From Mycteria americana (taxonomy: Eukaryota > Chordata > Aves > Ciconiiformes > Ciconiidae): a stretch of DNA of 64,000 nucleotides. The DNA lies in the NCBI RefSeq assembly GCF_035582795.1, contig NC_134367.1, positions 88,953,062 through 89,017,061 of the forward strand, written 5' to 3'. Every line of letters starts with the position of its first letter. Positions within the stretch are counted from its first letter, which is position 1. A model generated the notes under the pieces. That model saw only the letters and a program-made list of their open reading frames with translations. It ran no database searches and was not told the origin of the DNA. Made by a program: the position numbers and the translations under genes. Positions 1-49,064 of the stretch are shown one piece after another.

Positions 1-168
1 TTAATGTTTTGTAGAACCTTTACTTTTACGTGCACACACTGGTTCTTTTCTTGCTGGGAGATTCCCAATAGGTATGCTATTCCATGGCAGATTTTGCTAC
101 CAAAATGGAGATTCATACATTTGAGCCACGTAAGCGAGTTCTTTTAGGTCCATCAGCAGCTCCTTAAC

Positions 169-184
169 AAAAAAAAAAAAAAAA
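169..184 (+). repeat. Poly-A tract, 16 A
   Basis: An uninterrupted run of 16 A followed by A-rich sequence. It is a simple repeat, and no retrocopy was recognised next to it. Confidence 0.9.
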
Positions 185-434
185 CAAACAAAAAAACCCA
201 CAACATTTTACATCGTTTGTAGGAATTTGGCATGTTGTACTCCGCAAAGAAACTAAGGGAGTTAATAGATCCTGCACCCATCTTGCCACCAGGGCAAGCC
301 TCGTGAACCACACAGCACACACTATGCGCACAGTTGTTGTATAAAAAATCTGCTCAAGACTCTTAGCATTTCAGAAAGGTACTTGGGGCAGGGGAGAAGG
401 AGAAGTAGTCTGCCCAGCTTTTATTTCTTAAATT

Positions 435-456
435 AAAAAAAAAAAAAAAAAAAAAA
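435..456 (+). repeat. Poly-A tract, 22 A
   Basis: An uninterrupted run of 22 A. It is a simple low-complexity repeat, and no retroposed body is recognisable upstream. Confidence 0.9.
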
Positions 457-1443
457 GGTGCATTCATCTGCACAAACTCCCATTTTTTCAAAAGATGCAA
501 GATTTTGTCTTGTTATCAGTATCATTCCCTTATTCGCTTGTAAGCTCTGTACCGGGACAAAAATATTTCTATTCCATAACTGCCATATAAAAAAACCTGC
601 TTTTCCACGGCTTGGGTGGGATCCCTGCTCTCTAGTCTCCTGCTTGTACCTTCGCTATCTTCTATTTGCTTGCTTCACCAGCTCAGCTGTTCGTCCTGGA
701 AAGGATGGCTGTGGTTTCTGTCCCGGGCAGCAAGGATGGGTCCGCAAGGCACATGCATCTGGAGGAGCTCCAGGGTAAGCTTGTGCGTCAAGGTAAACCC
801 ATAAGACCTGTGGAATAAGCCTGTCCCTTTTATGCCTATTGTGGGCAACATTGCAACAACTTCTAATGATTTTTTTATGACTTTGGCCTAAAAGAGGAAC
901 AACAAGAGAATCCGGGCAGAGTAAACCAAAACTACATCCAAAAGTTTTTGGCCATACCAGGAGTGCTGCATGACCTGAATTTATTACGTATATGAGAATC
1001 TAGAATGGAAATTGTAAAAAAAAATGCTGGGGTTTTTCCCCCCCATGAAAATTTGTTGTATTGCACATCAACTTCAAAATATGTTTAATTTTTTAAAAAA
1101 TTTTTAAATGTTGTAGTCTATTTCTGTTGGGAAGTCAAGACTTCAAAAATTCTAGTAATAGTAAACTGATGCAGTTAGTTGCTCAACTGCAAGAAGCACA
1201 ACCCTTATCATGCTAATTACAAGTCAGATGGAGCCAATTGAACACTACTGAATTATTAAGGTCTTACTGTACATTCTCAGGCTGTTAATATCTATTAGAT
1301 TACAGCTGCATTATACTGAGTGCTCATTTCAGCAGGAGATTAGAAAGTACATTTATAATGCTGGCTACCCTTTGGGTGGATCATGGTATTTACATACCAT
1401 ATGTCAGTGTGAGATTACAGAATGATTTATGCTTTTTGCCTAG

Positions 1444-1628
1444 ACCTTTCAGTAAACTGCAACTGGCTCCAGTAAACTACGAAGCTGAAATTCCAGTCCA
1501 ACCTGACTTTGACAATTCAGCTCTCAGGAAGCATGTGCATTTTCAGAAAATAATGAAAAAGACCACCAGCGACTGGTACAATCAAACTTCATACAAAGCA
1601 GCATTTGACTTGCCATATCTCAACACAA
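1444..1628 (+). CDS. SPMIP3: SPMIP3 (C1orf100)-like internal exon, partial gene
   Basis: This is a probable exon of the sperm microtubule inner protein 3 gene (C1orf100), whose mammalian product is a small protein of about 145 residues in sperm axonemes. The acceptor is a pyrimidine tract ending TTTTTGCCTAG at 1443. The exon then reads as one base plus 61 open codons. Its translation starts RPFSKLQL and contains QPDFDNSAL and DWYNQTSYKAAFDLPY, which matches the mammalian pattern RP..., QP.LD...L and WY..T.Y...LP from my memory of that protein. A possible donor (GTAATC) follows at 1629. If it is not used, the frame runs on to a TAG at 1679-1681. Plus-strand orientation, tail to tail with ADSS2, fits the human gene order. 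Earlier exons would lie left of the window, and I did not find the last exon. Identification rests on remembered homology and synteny. Confidence 0.6.
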
Positions 1629-4600
1629 GTAATCAATCCATGCTGTTTTTCCTGTTGACACAAGCACAGAAGATGAACTAGGGAGGTTTACTCTGCTGTA
1701 AACAAACTAGTCCTAAACTGCACAGAGAAAAAAGTGAATAGTCATCTCACTTTTTTGGAAAAAGAGCTGCCACCTGCCCCCCAAAGCCCTGCCCTCTCTC
1801 CACTACCAACACTCAGGTATCCCAGGTCCCTCTGGAATACGTAGAAGGCAACCAATGAACGAGAACAAGGCAAACTATTTGTACTTGTGCAGGTTGTTAT
1901 CTAAAAATTGTTACTCAAACATGCTGTAGATAATGCCAGTAGTGTGTATTGAAAGAGCTAAAGAGCAAGTACCTGGATGTATGCACAAATTGATTCATCA
2001 CTGAAAAAAACTAACAGTGTAAGAAAATACATTGCTTTGATACACTTGATTTAATAGTTCTAAAGTGGCAGTGAAGAACATTAGGATTTAACTCAAGTGT
2101 TTTAAAGTTGAATGGAAGATATTTGAATGTGTATTTATTGCAAGGTATTTTAAAGATGACATGTCAAATGAGTTGTAACACTCAAACCAACAAAGAATAG
2201 TGTACAATTTAAGTCTTTCCATCATCTGTGTGTGTATATATGTATGCACAGCAGTCTGCCTTAAGTAGGTAAAGCTGTCATGCACCAAAAAGAAGTGTGC
2301 TTGATTACTATACCACTAGGTTTATTAAGTTTCACTGTTTCAGAGTCTAGGAACAGTATGGGAGGGAGAAAACTCACCAGATTGAGTTGTCCCTTATCTT
2401 CATTCCCAGCCACTTTGCCTTTTACTTTTTCTAAACCAGCCAAACCTTTGATTATATTTCATTAAGGGAGCTGGCTGCAACATCAAAAGGAAACTATAAT
2501 CTTCTTTAGAAAGTAGATTTCCAGGATGATGATAGACAAAAGCAGCCGTCATGCATTACATCAACATTATCTGTCTGCCACTTTATCTGAAGGTTTTGTC
2601 CATTAGCTACATGCCAAAACCCAATTACACATGAAATACAAATGGAAAGACTAAGCAGCAGAAGTATCCCTCCCTTCCCTTCCTATTAGTTAGTAAAGGA
2701 GGCTCACTAAACTGTAGGGACATAAGGGCTATTAAATGCTGCAGTGCAGCACAAGCCTAGGAGAATCAACCTCGTAAATATTTCAGTGGCAGCAAGAATG
2801 GCATGAGATCAAAATACCTTGTCTGTCATCAGCCTTGTCAGGTCTAACAGGTATCCATGCCTCCTGAAAACATCCCATTAGCAGGAAGGGATACGTGGAG
2901 GAGAATCGATTTCAAGTACTATCCTATGCTGCTATCCTCTCCCCTTACATGCTAGCAACAGAAGAGACTTCACAGAGGGAGGGAGTATACAGGAAGGGCC
3001 TGAGAAATACATGCTTGTCATTGAAGTACAAAGGGTTTTTCCTTTTATTACAGCTTACTACTAGCTTTGACAGACAACCAAAAGCCTTTTGCCAATGAGC
3101 GTGGCAATTCCTTCAAGGCCAAAGGGCTCTTGATTAATGAAGGGGGGAAAAAAAGCAGAACAGTGAATTTTGGCTAGAGAAAAAACTGCAAGAGCCTTCA
3201 AAGACATGTAACTTTGCCCCTGCTAAACACACTGCTGGTGGTAGAGTATTGGGCTGTTGTTCTCTTCTTCCTCCTTGCTTCTATAGTTGAACATAGCATG
3301 GTTTCAAGAGCAGAGCATACAGAGTAACTTTTAACATTTGTTTCCACAACATTCAGGTTGGTGATAACACATCCCAGCCTATTTCCCCATACGTACAAAT
3401 GAGTAGCATTGGGGGAGGGGAGAATTTGGTAGAATATAACCATTCTTTGACACCAGGAAAGTGTTTGTGCACCAGTCCAAGAATTCACTCTAGCAAAGCT
3501 TATGCAAAACTGGCATTCAGGGACAACATAATAAGCTTTGCAAATGCCAAGTTCAACCACCTGAAATTTAAAGAGAAAAATTCTTTGTTCTAGGTCATGA
3601 GAGTAAATATACACTAACAGATCCTGGACCACATATTATCTCGATAAGTACTGGTAGGAGGATGTTTTCAACTTTCCAGGCCTGCACTTGAGTGGAAGAA
3701 TCAAAGAAAAACCTCATCTGAACTTAAAAGAAAGCAAAAGAACATAAACCACTCTTCCATCCAAGACAATTCTGTTTTGTTTCTTTAACTGCACAAATAC
3801 TTTGTATCATTTTAGGCTATAGCTATATTGCTTAGAAATCCTGATACATCTGGGAATATGAATTCCTCAACTAAAAAACAAGAGTAGTTTGTACAGTGGA
3901 GTTACAACAGTGCAAGAATTGAAACAGGCCTTGAACTTGAAGATGTCTCCTTGGCAGAAGCAAAACACAACTACATAGTAAGCCCTCATTTATTCACTCA
4001 CTGTAGGAGGAAAGCATGCCCTCATTTATTTATTTACTCACTCCTTGAACCAGGCAGGCCCCCAGTCCTTGGCTGGTAGTTTCACTGACAGCACAAATCC
4101 CCTTGGTGCCTCCTACAGCTACAGGAAGACAAGAATACTTAGTAATTATTACCTATTGTTCACACTGCAAGGTCAATTCCCTCCATTGCCTAGAAAATAG
4201 TAGTATTGTTTTTTTCCTTCTAAAGGAACATTGGAATTTATGTTTCACACAGTTATATCCCTCCTTCTCTTCATCAGGGAATTAGGAAGAGATTTTTAAT
4301 TCAGATGTCCCTTACTTAGGGAGGGATGGTATGGTTCTCTCCTGGGCTGTGAGGCTGACAGCAGAACTAGACCCTCATCCCCTCCAGAAAAAACTGAGTA
4401 TGAAGTTGCTCATTTTTTAATGCTGAGGAGAATGGTCTTTTACATGCAATGCTGATACAAAGGTCTCAATGTATTTGCCAATTTACCAGCATTCTGTGGT
4501 ATCTTCCTCTTTCCGCATATTACACAAGTAAAACACACCCTGCTAACTGCTCTGTCACATGCAAACAATTCAATAGAAAATGCTTCTTAAATATCAGTAG

Positions 4601-4773
4601 TTTTATCCTTCAACCCTCCTGTTCCTCCCCTTACGATAAGCAATTTTATTTTATCTCAATTGAGAACATAAACATTGTGCTGAATACCTCAATAGCAGCA
4701 TCAAGCCAACAAATCTATTCCATTTCAGGCAATATCTAGTTACCTAAGACATAATCTCGAAGGCCTTTTATCT
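1629..4773. other. Intergenic or intronic DNA between SPMIP3 and ADSS2
   Basis: No exon was recognised. The final SPMIP3 exon should lie here or overlap the ADSS2 3' UTR, but I found no match to its C-terminal sequence. The longest open frame (3198-3632, minus strand) has no known motif. Near 3986-4045 a short imperfect duplication of CCTCATTTATT...ACTCACT occurs. Confidence 0.5.
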
Positions 4774-6130
4774 TTTATTTTGCATTAAAAGTTTCTTATG
4801 TTCACCTGCATAGCCGAGATGTACTAAACTCTATCTAAAACCACTGCTCCACCCTGATACAAACTTGTTTTTAGGAAGCAAAGTAAGTTTTATTTGAAGT
4901 GAAAAGGAAGCACGTGAATACTATAGTATAGTGTGTAAAAACAAAGTCATTCTCAAAAAACCTGGAAAGGGAATATGTAATTACTGGGTTGTTGCCAAAA
5001 GAAATCAGATTCTTTGAAATATATAATAATGGTTATAAATTAAAGTCATTCTAGAACAGTTCCCAACACTAATAAGCCAAAATATGTCAGATGTCATGAG
5101 GTGAATACTTGTTATTTTCCCTACATCTAAAGCAAACTCATTGAATACTTTAAATGTTATTTCTAAAGCATCTTCAATTTATAATTACAAAAGTGTCTGT
5201 GCTTTGCCAGTTCTCTAGAGAAAGATCTTCTATTGGCTATGTAGAAAGGAATTTAAAAGGGCATCGAAATGTTAGACTTCTCACCAAATATAAATATAAC
5301 CTCGTTTAATTAGGGAAACAGTTTGAGATATGCGCCTTGGAAGTAGAGAAGTGCAGGGGTTTTAAAATACCAGAAAAAAATGAGTAACATTATAAAACGT
5401 TTAACTCAAAATCAGAACAGTTCTTTAATAATTGCAAATGAACTTTTTACAATACCAATTTTCTAACTTTCTGGGCACACTTCCTGTTAAACACTTGAGT
5501 GTCCTCTGTGAGTTACAAAGAGTAAGTTTTCTGTGTTACACAGCTAAAAAAACCTGGACATTCTTAATAACTTGGCATCACATCCTTTTTTAAAAAACAG
5601 ATCACACAATAATTTAGACAGCATTTATAGCATTATAAAACCAGAATCCCCCTCTTTAATCACTCACAAGAACAGCCATTAAGAATACAACAGCTTTAGG
5701 AATACAAATAATGAGGATGTAAAACTATCTGTGCAAAACTGCATTATTTTTACTGTCTAAAATTTCAGGGAAGTAACACCGCCAAAAGCAGAGAGAGGAT
5801 AACAAAGACAAACAGTCATGAAAGTAATGCTACCTTAGATTTTCAAACAGGAATTACATTATGAAGTAAATATTAGGTAAAGAAAAAAAATTCTGATGGC
5901 ACCTTGAACAACAATGACAAGTGTCCTGGAAACCGCAGCTGAACAAGAACTGATACAGGTTCATGTTAAAGTCTCTTTCAGGAATAGCGATTGATTTGGG
6001 GGTATCAACTCTAGCATTTCTTTCCATGCAAAAATCTATCCTTCCAACATCTTTGCTTTGCGGGCTACTAATGCATTTAAGAATGAGCAGTCTTTTGAGG
6101 AGTGTGCTTTCTTCCATGCATCTGAAATCT
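4774..6130 (-). other. ADSS2: ADSS2 3' UTR, end uncertain
   Basis: This is AU-rich sequence downstream of the ADSS2 stop codon. AATAAA hexamers on the minus strand occur at 4889-4894 and 4774-4779. ATTAAA variants lie nearer the stop, for example around 5305, 5423 and 5656. The real cleavage site cannot be chosen by eye, so the low end given here is the furthest of the two AATAAA candidates I favour. Confidence 0.4.
4889..4894 (-). other. Candidate ADSS2 polyadenylation signal AATAAA
   Basis: TTTATT on the plus strand is AATAAA on the ADSS2 strand, about 1.24 kb past the stop codon. A second copy is at 4774-4779. Either would give a 3' UTR of plausible length. Confidence 0.35.
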
Positions 6131-44898
<38,768 letters not shown>

Positions 44899-44979
44899 GG
44901 CTCGCGCTGCCCGCTCCGGCTCCGCTCCAGGCACATGCGGCAGCGCGCGGCGGCTCCGCTCCCCCCGCCTCCTCCTCCA

Positions 44980-45001
44980 GGGCGGGCGGGCGGGCGGGCG
45001 G
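44980..45001 (+). promoter_or_regulatory. GC-box cluster (tandem GGGC)
   Basis: Overlapping GGGCGG-type sequences in a short tandem GGGC repeat, about 80 bp upstream of the ADSS2 start codon. These match the Sp1/KLF recognition core. Confidence 0.6.
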
Positions 45002-45203
45002 TGGTGCCGCTGCCGCGTCCAGGTGCCGCCGCCTACCGGCCCCGCCAGCGCGGCCTCCCCCGCCGCTCCCCGCCAGGCAGACCCCTGCCCTCAGGGGGAG
45101 CCCCGCCCCGCTCCCCCGCGGAAAACCGGAGCCGCCGTCGCCGCTCCCGGCGGCTTTTTTCCTTCCTCGCCCTTGCGCCGCTCTCCCGCGCCTCGCAGCC
45201 CGG

Positions 45204-45227
45204 ACTACATTACCCAGCGCGCTGCGC
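45204..45227 (+). promoter_or_regulatory. ZNF143/THAP11 (SBS)-type motif, plus orientation
   Basis: The sequence ACTACATTACCCAGCGCGCT closely follows the consensus ACTACAATTCCCAGCATGC found in many housekeeping and bidirectional promoters. It lies between the two divergent start codons. Confidence 0.65.
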
Positions 45228-45262
45228 GGCCTCCCCCGCGCAGGGCGCCGCGCGGGGCCGGG

Positions 45263-45287
45263 CGCGGTGCATGCTGGGGCGCGTAGT
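45263..45287 (-). promoter_or_regulatory. ZNF143/THAP11 (SBS)-type motif, minus orientation
   Basis: Read on the minus strand it is ACTACGCGCCCCAGCATGCA followed by CCGCG. The 3' half (CCCAGCATGCACCGCG) is a very good match to the SBS consensus. It faces the motif at 45204, about 35 bp away. Confidence 0.65.
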
Positions 45288-45334
45288 CCTCCGGTGCCGC
45301 ACCTGTGGGAGGACGGTTCCTTGCGGGTTGCCCC

Positions 45335-45459
45335 ATGCGGCGGCGGCAGGCCGTGTCCGTGGGGGGCCGGGTAGGGGGCGGCTGCGGAGGAGCGGCCGTG
45401 GCGCTCCAGCGGGCACTGCTGGCCCTGCTATGGCTGCATGGCGGCTGCGCCTGGTGGAG
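45335..45459 (+). pseudogene. CATSPERE: CATSPERE exon 1 (signal peptide)
   Basis: The frame begins MRRRQAVSV and contains the hydrophobic core ALLALLWLHGGCA followed by WWR, comparable to the human VLLLWLSCYGSALWR. It would end with AG before a possible donor GTGGAA at 45460 (phase 2). The first base of exon 2 then completes the Arg codon, which independently supports the boundary. The reading frame is intact, but the donor is weak. The start codon is not independently supported. Confidence 0.55.
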
Positions 45460-46989
45460 GTGGAAGGAGGGGGCCAGGCGCGCTAAGGGGAGCCGTGGAG
45501 GGAGGCCTTTGTGCGTCGCGTCTGGCCTCGGCTCAGCGCGTACTCAGGCTGCGGCCTTGGGTTTGGTGGCCGCAGATCCTGCGTCCGCTCCCCAGAGCTG
45601 GCTCTCTGGGACGCAGCAGCCCGCGGCCTGACGTGCTACAGGTGTCCCCGCGCCGCTCCTGAACCGGAGTGGGTGGCCGCTGGTCCCTGCCAGCCTGGGG
45701 TCTCGGTGCTGCTGTGGCTCCCCGTTTCCCCTCGGGTTACATCTGCTGTGGGCAAGGCGTACCTGTGGCTCCTGTCACGCACGTCAAACCTGCAGGCGTG
45801 TGCTTGCAGTGTGTCATCACAGCTTCGCCTATGTGGTTAGTTTTGCTGACTTAATGATAAGAATGTAAACGAGTGTTTGTAGAACCAGGGGCTAAATGTA
45901 AGAGGCCATTTTCTCCAGAGACACTGGAACATGGCCCCAAGCTTATTCATGAGGAAAAAAAAAAATGGAAAAACCCCATAGCAGAGAAATGCCTTCATCA
46001 TGCATACTTGAGGGTTTAGCACTGGAACCGATGTCTCAGTGGCTGTTTTCATTCTTTCCTGCTTCACAGAATCAACACCCCTGGGGGAAGATTTTTTTTT
46101 GTAAAGTAGCTATTAAAAAGACATAAACCTGAATGATGTAATTATTGCTAAGACAGCTATTCAAAAACCTGAGTCACTGAGCAGTCACAATTTGCAGCTG
46201 TCTGGCAGTCTGTAGAGTTTGATTTTAGTTGCTTCTTTGCTCCTTCGGGTTTACTCTAATCAAGAATTTGAGGATCTATAAAAGCCCCTGGAGAAGAGTT
46301 TAACTGTGGCATGTAAAGCTAGGGAGATATATAAGAGAAAATTAAATACGACGTTGACAGAGAACATTTTTTTTTAAAACTGAAAATAACCTAAATCCTG
46401 AACGGCAGTGCAAAGAGATGCAATGACAAAGTAGTCAGTTCAGTACAAAGATGTTGAGCAATTGCAAATGATACGAGGCAATTGTGTACATACACTTCAA
46501 AGAGCAAATAGTTCCTTAAGCATTCTGTATAGTCCATAGTATTAATATTTTTGTCTGCTTATGCTAAAAAAAAACATAGCCATGATTTCTGTATCACTGC
46601 ACAGAGCTTGTGGGAAGTCACTAAAAGCCACAAGGAACTGCTGAAGTCAATTTCTCCAGTCTTGCTGACACAATGGCAAACTTTGCTTTAGTACACTCAC
46701 TTCTGAGGCCATAGATCACCTCCTGACTCCCCAAACAATGGTCTAGATTAATGTTTCGGGATATGATTTTCCAGTGTAGCTGAATCATTAACACCTCACC
46801 ATTGCCAACGCAAATATTCCCTCGAATCTCAAAATAAATCTGAGCCTGTCGTCGTAGTGTCCTAGCAATGTGGTATTAATGTAATGCCACTTTCCAAAGA
46901 GGTCTCATGCACACGAATCCATTGTTCTGCTGTTTTTATTTGGTGTAGAAGAGTTTTGAGATTTATGTTTTGGTATGTTTTCTTGGTAG
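45460..46989 (+). other. CATSPERE intron 1
   Basis: It begins in the tail of the CpG island and becomes AT-rich after about 45840. Several overlapping open frames at 45305-45854 are by-products of high GC. Nothing else was recognised. Confidence 0.55.
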
Positions 46990-47038
46990 GTATAGAACCA
47001 GTGAAGAAAACTATGAACTCTTCACTTCCAGAAAACCT
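46990..47038 (+). pseudogene. CATSPERE: CATSPERE exon 2, splice donor lost
   Basis: The acceptor TTTTCTTGGTAG is followed by 49 bp reading (R)YRTSEENYELFTSRKP. This aligns without gaps to human (R)YSTNSPNYRIFSTRST. It enters in phase 2, matching exon 1, and ends in phase 0, matching exon 3. The six bases at the expected donor are CTAAGT, one base away from the ideal GTAAGT, so the obligatory G has apparently changed to C. Confidence 0.75.
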
Positions 47039-48990
47039 CTAAGTATTTAATGAAGATCACGCTAATCAATACTGATTAGTACTGCAACGTTTGGAATTTT
47101 TATTTAATATATGGTATTATGGGTCCGTCATTCCTCCACCCCCTTTTCTTTGCAAACTAAATGGAGGCTTTCATTCTAATACTGTAAAAGACAATAAAAA
47201 CTCTTTATTGACATGATTCACTACGTGTATAGTATAGTTCTAAAACATGGTAAGTCTTGACCAAAGTACAAACATAACTGATGTCTTATGCCCCTTGTCA
47301 AAAACAGGCATTTGCTGTAGTATAAGTAAGAGTTTAGAATAAAACTGTGCAGAAACTCCTAATTGCACTTATTTTGGTTCATTTACTATAAGCAAGAAAA
47401 CCAGCAAGAGCATGCAATGTTACAGTACTGTGTTTTCCCTCTAACATGTATGGACTTTATTTTTTTTATTAACTTTTTTTGCTATTTAAGCAAGCTGAAT
47501 ATGCTCTGTGAGAGGTCAGGTGGGCATTTAGAGGTGGCACAAAGCGGCAAGACTTTATGTTCAAGGAATGAAGGAATGTGACTGCCTTTTCTCGCATTAG
47601 CAAGCTGGTATATGGGACTGACTTTGTAAAACTGAACCCACGGCAGAAGTGTGCACTGATAAAGTTTAGGTTGTATTGTCTTCTGAATTGTTCAATGTTA
47701 TTGACTGGATATGAAGAACCGAGGCAGTTACATTTATCACAAATTTCACTCTTAATTTGGGTACATTCAGGCTTTTCATATGACTGCATTTCCTGCCTCC
47801 CAATAAATTGGAAGAGACTCAGACAGGAACTTTTCATAGATAAACACTGAACGGAAGAAGTATGAGATTTGCGTTTCATTCAGATGTGTTGAAGAGATAC
47901 GTGGAATTGTTACATCTGTATGTTTTCAATTATTCTGATGAAGTATCCCACATATTCTGATTATGTATTTAAAAAAAAATTGACAGACAAAGTAGTTTAG
48001 AGGAGAATTTAGGTAAGAACTTCAGTAGTTCAGAAAATCAAGGGTGAGTATGAATGAAGGGAAAATGCTGTAACAAGGAAGAAGGCTGACTGGACTATTA
48101 GCTAATGCTCAGCATAACTGATGGGTCATAAAGTGTTCTTTCTTTCTCCTTATTAATGCTTCTTAATTGTGTTGAAGCACTACTGAATGATGTTAATACT
48201 TTCCTGATATGATACTGTTTTTCCTACTGTAAGCAATTTCTGAGTTTCAGGAAAAGTATATATTGAAGAAATAGCCCTTGGCAATGAAAATGTCAGCGCA
48301 CGTGGTCCATGGTACGAGTTTGTTAAAATTGGTTCTGCCTGTGACAATGTAATACTCAAGATATTTTACACTGAGGTCTTATCTACAGTAGAACAGTGGT
48401 TACAGAAAAGTGGTCTGTGGACCATGGTTAGCTAATCTGCAGGTGTCCTACAGAACTCCGTTAAACAATAACATGTTGACATTTGTCACATTAATCTCAT
48501 TAAAACATTCAATGAAAGGTAAGTTAATTTTACTTCCTGATTATTTACAGCATCTTTAGAGCATTTTCCTGTTTTAATCTGATGTTAAGATGTACAGCAG
48601 CTCACAAAAAATAATGGGTATTGATAGTGCCATGGTCAAAAAAAAGTCTAAGAATCACTGTGCCAGACACAATTGGCATCTGTAGCACTTCAAACTCTCC
48701 AGAATGCTGTCAGCTTAGCTTAGGAGGAAGAGAAATCATTATACAGTTAGGACATACATAATTTTATTTGAACAGTGTGCTAATGTGATTGATCCCTGCT
48801 TGTTGCTTGTTATTACTGTTTTTAAATTAGTTTTTCCAGTTAAAATTTCCCTTAATTATTTTTGTTATATTCATTAATCTTTTTATCATTATAAAAATGA
48901 GATTAAGAACATTATAATGTAATATTTGTATATGTTGTCACAACCGATACATTTGCACACACTAGCAAGTGTTTTCAACTCTTTGGTTAG
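47039..48990 (+). other. CATSPERE intron 2
   Basis: AT-rich, about 1.95 kb. It contains a short hAT-like DNA transposon (48394-48660). An open stretch at 48251-48433 partly overlaps that element and shows no similarity I recognise. Overlapping frames at 47469-47879 look like chance. Confidence 0.7.
48394..48660. mobile_element. Short non-autonomous hAT-like DNA transposon
   Basis: The left end, CAGTGGTTACAGAAAAGTGG, and the right end, ...AGTCTAAGAATCACTG, form imperfect terminal inverted repeats of the CAGTGGTTCT(C/T)A type seen in hAT/Charlie elements. The interior motif GGTCTGTGGACCATGG is also typical. It is 267 bp long, too short to encode a transposase. An 8-bp target duplication is no longer visible. 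Confidence 0.6.
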
Positions 48991-49064
48991 ATATATCTAG
49001 AATATGAAGGAACTTCATTTATTGAGTGGGAATTTCCTGATGTATGTACTGCAGAAGGCAAAAG
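48991..49064 (+). pseudogene. CATSPERE: CATSPERE exon 3 (frame intact)
   Basis: 74 bp from acceptor TTGGTTAG to donor GTAAGA, phase 0 to phase 2. It reads IYLEYEGTSFIEWEFPDVC and then TAEGK. This aligns directly with human IKLEYEGTLFTEWSVPETC. No lesion was seen in this exon, and both splice sites are intact. Confidence 0.85.

Larger units (their letters stand above)
1..1443. other. Non-coding DNA upstream of the SPMIP3-like exon
   Basis: I see no convincing exon here. It is probably the intron preceding the SPMIP3-like exon, because that exon starts with a polypyrimidine tract and a TAG acceptor. It contains two long A tracts (169-184 and 435-456). Short open frames near 458-804 have no recognisable similarity and no splice context. 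Confidence 0.5.

Noticed and set aside
169-456. Poly-A tracts near the left edge as tails of processed pseudogenes
   Set aside because: No gene-like body or target duplication is visible, and similar A tracts are scattered through the whole window.
3198-3632. 144-codon minus-strand open frame between SPMIP3 and ADSS2
   Set aside because: No recognisable motif or family and no promoter or splice context. It is most likely chance.
48251-48433. 60-codon open stretch containing ARGPWYEFVKIG after an acceptor-like sequence, considered as a CATSPERE exon
   Set aside because: No match to CATSPERE, exons 2 and 3 already join in phase without it, and its 3' part lies in the hAT-like element.
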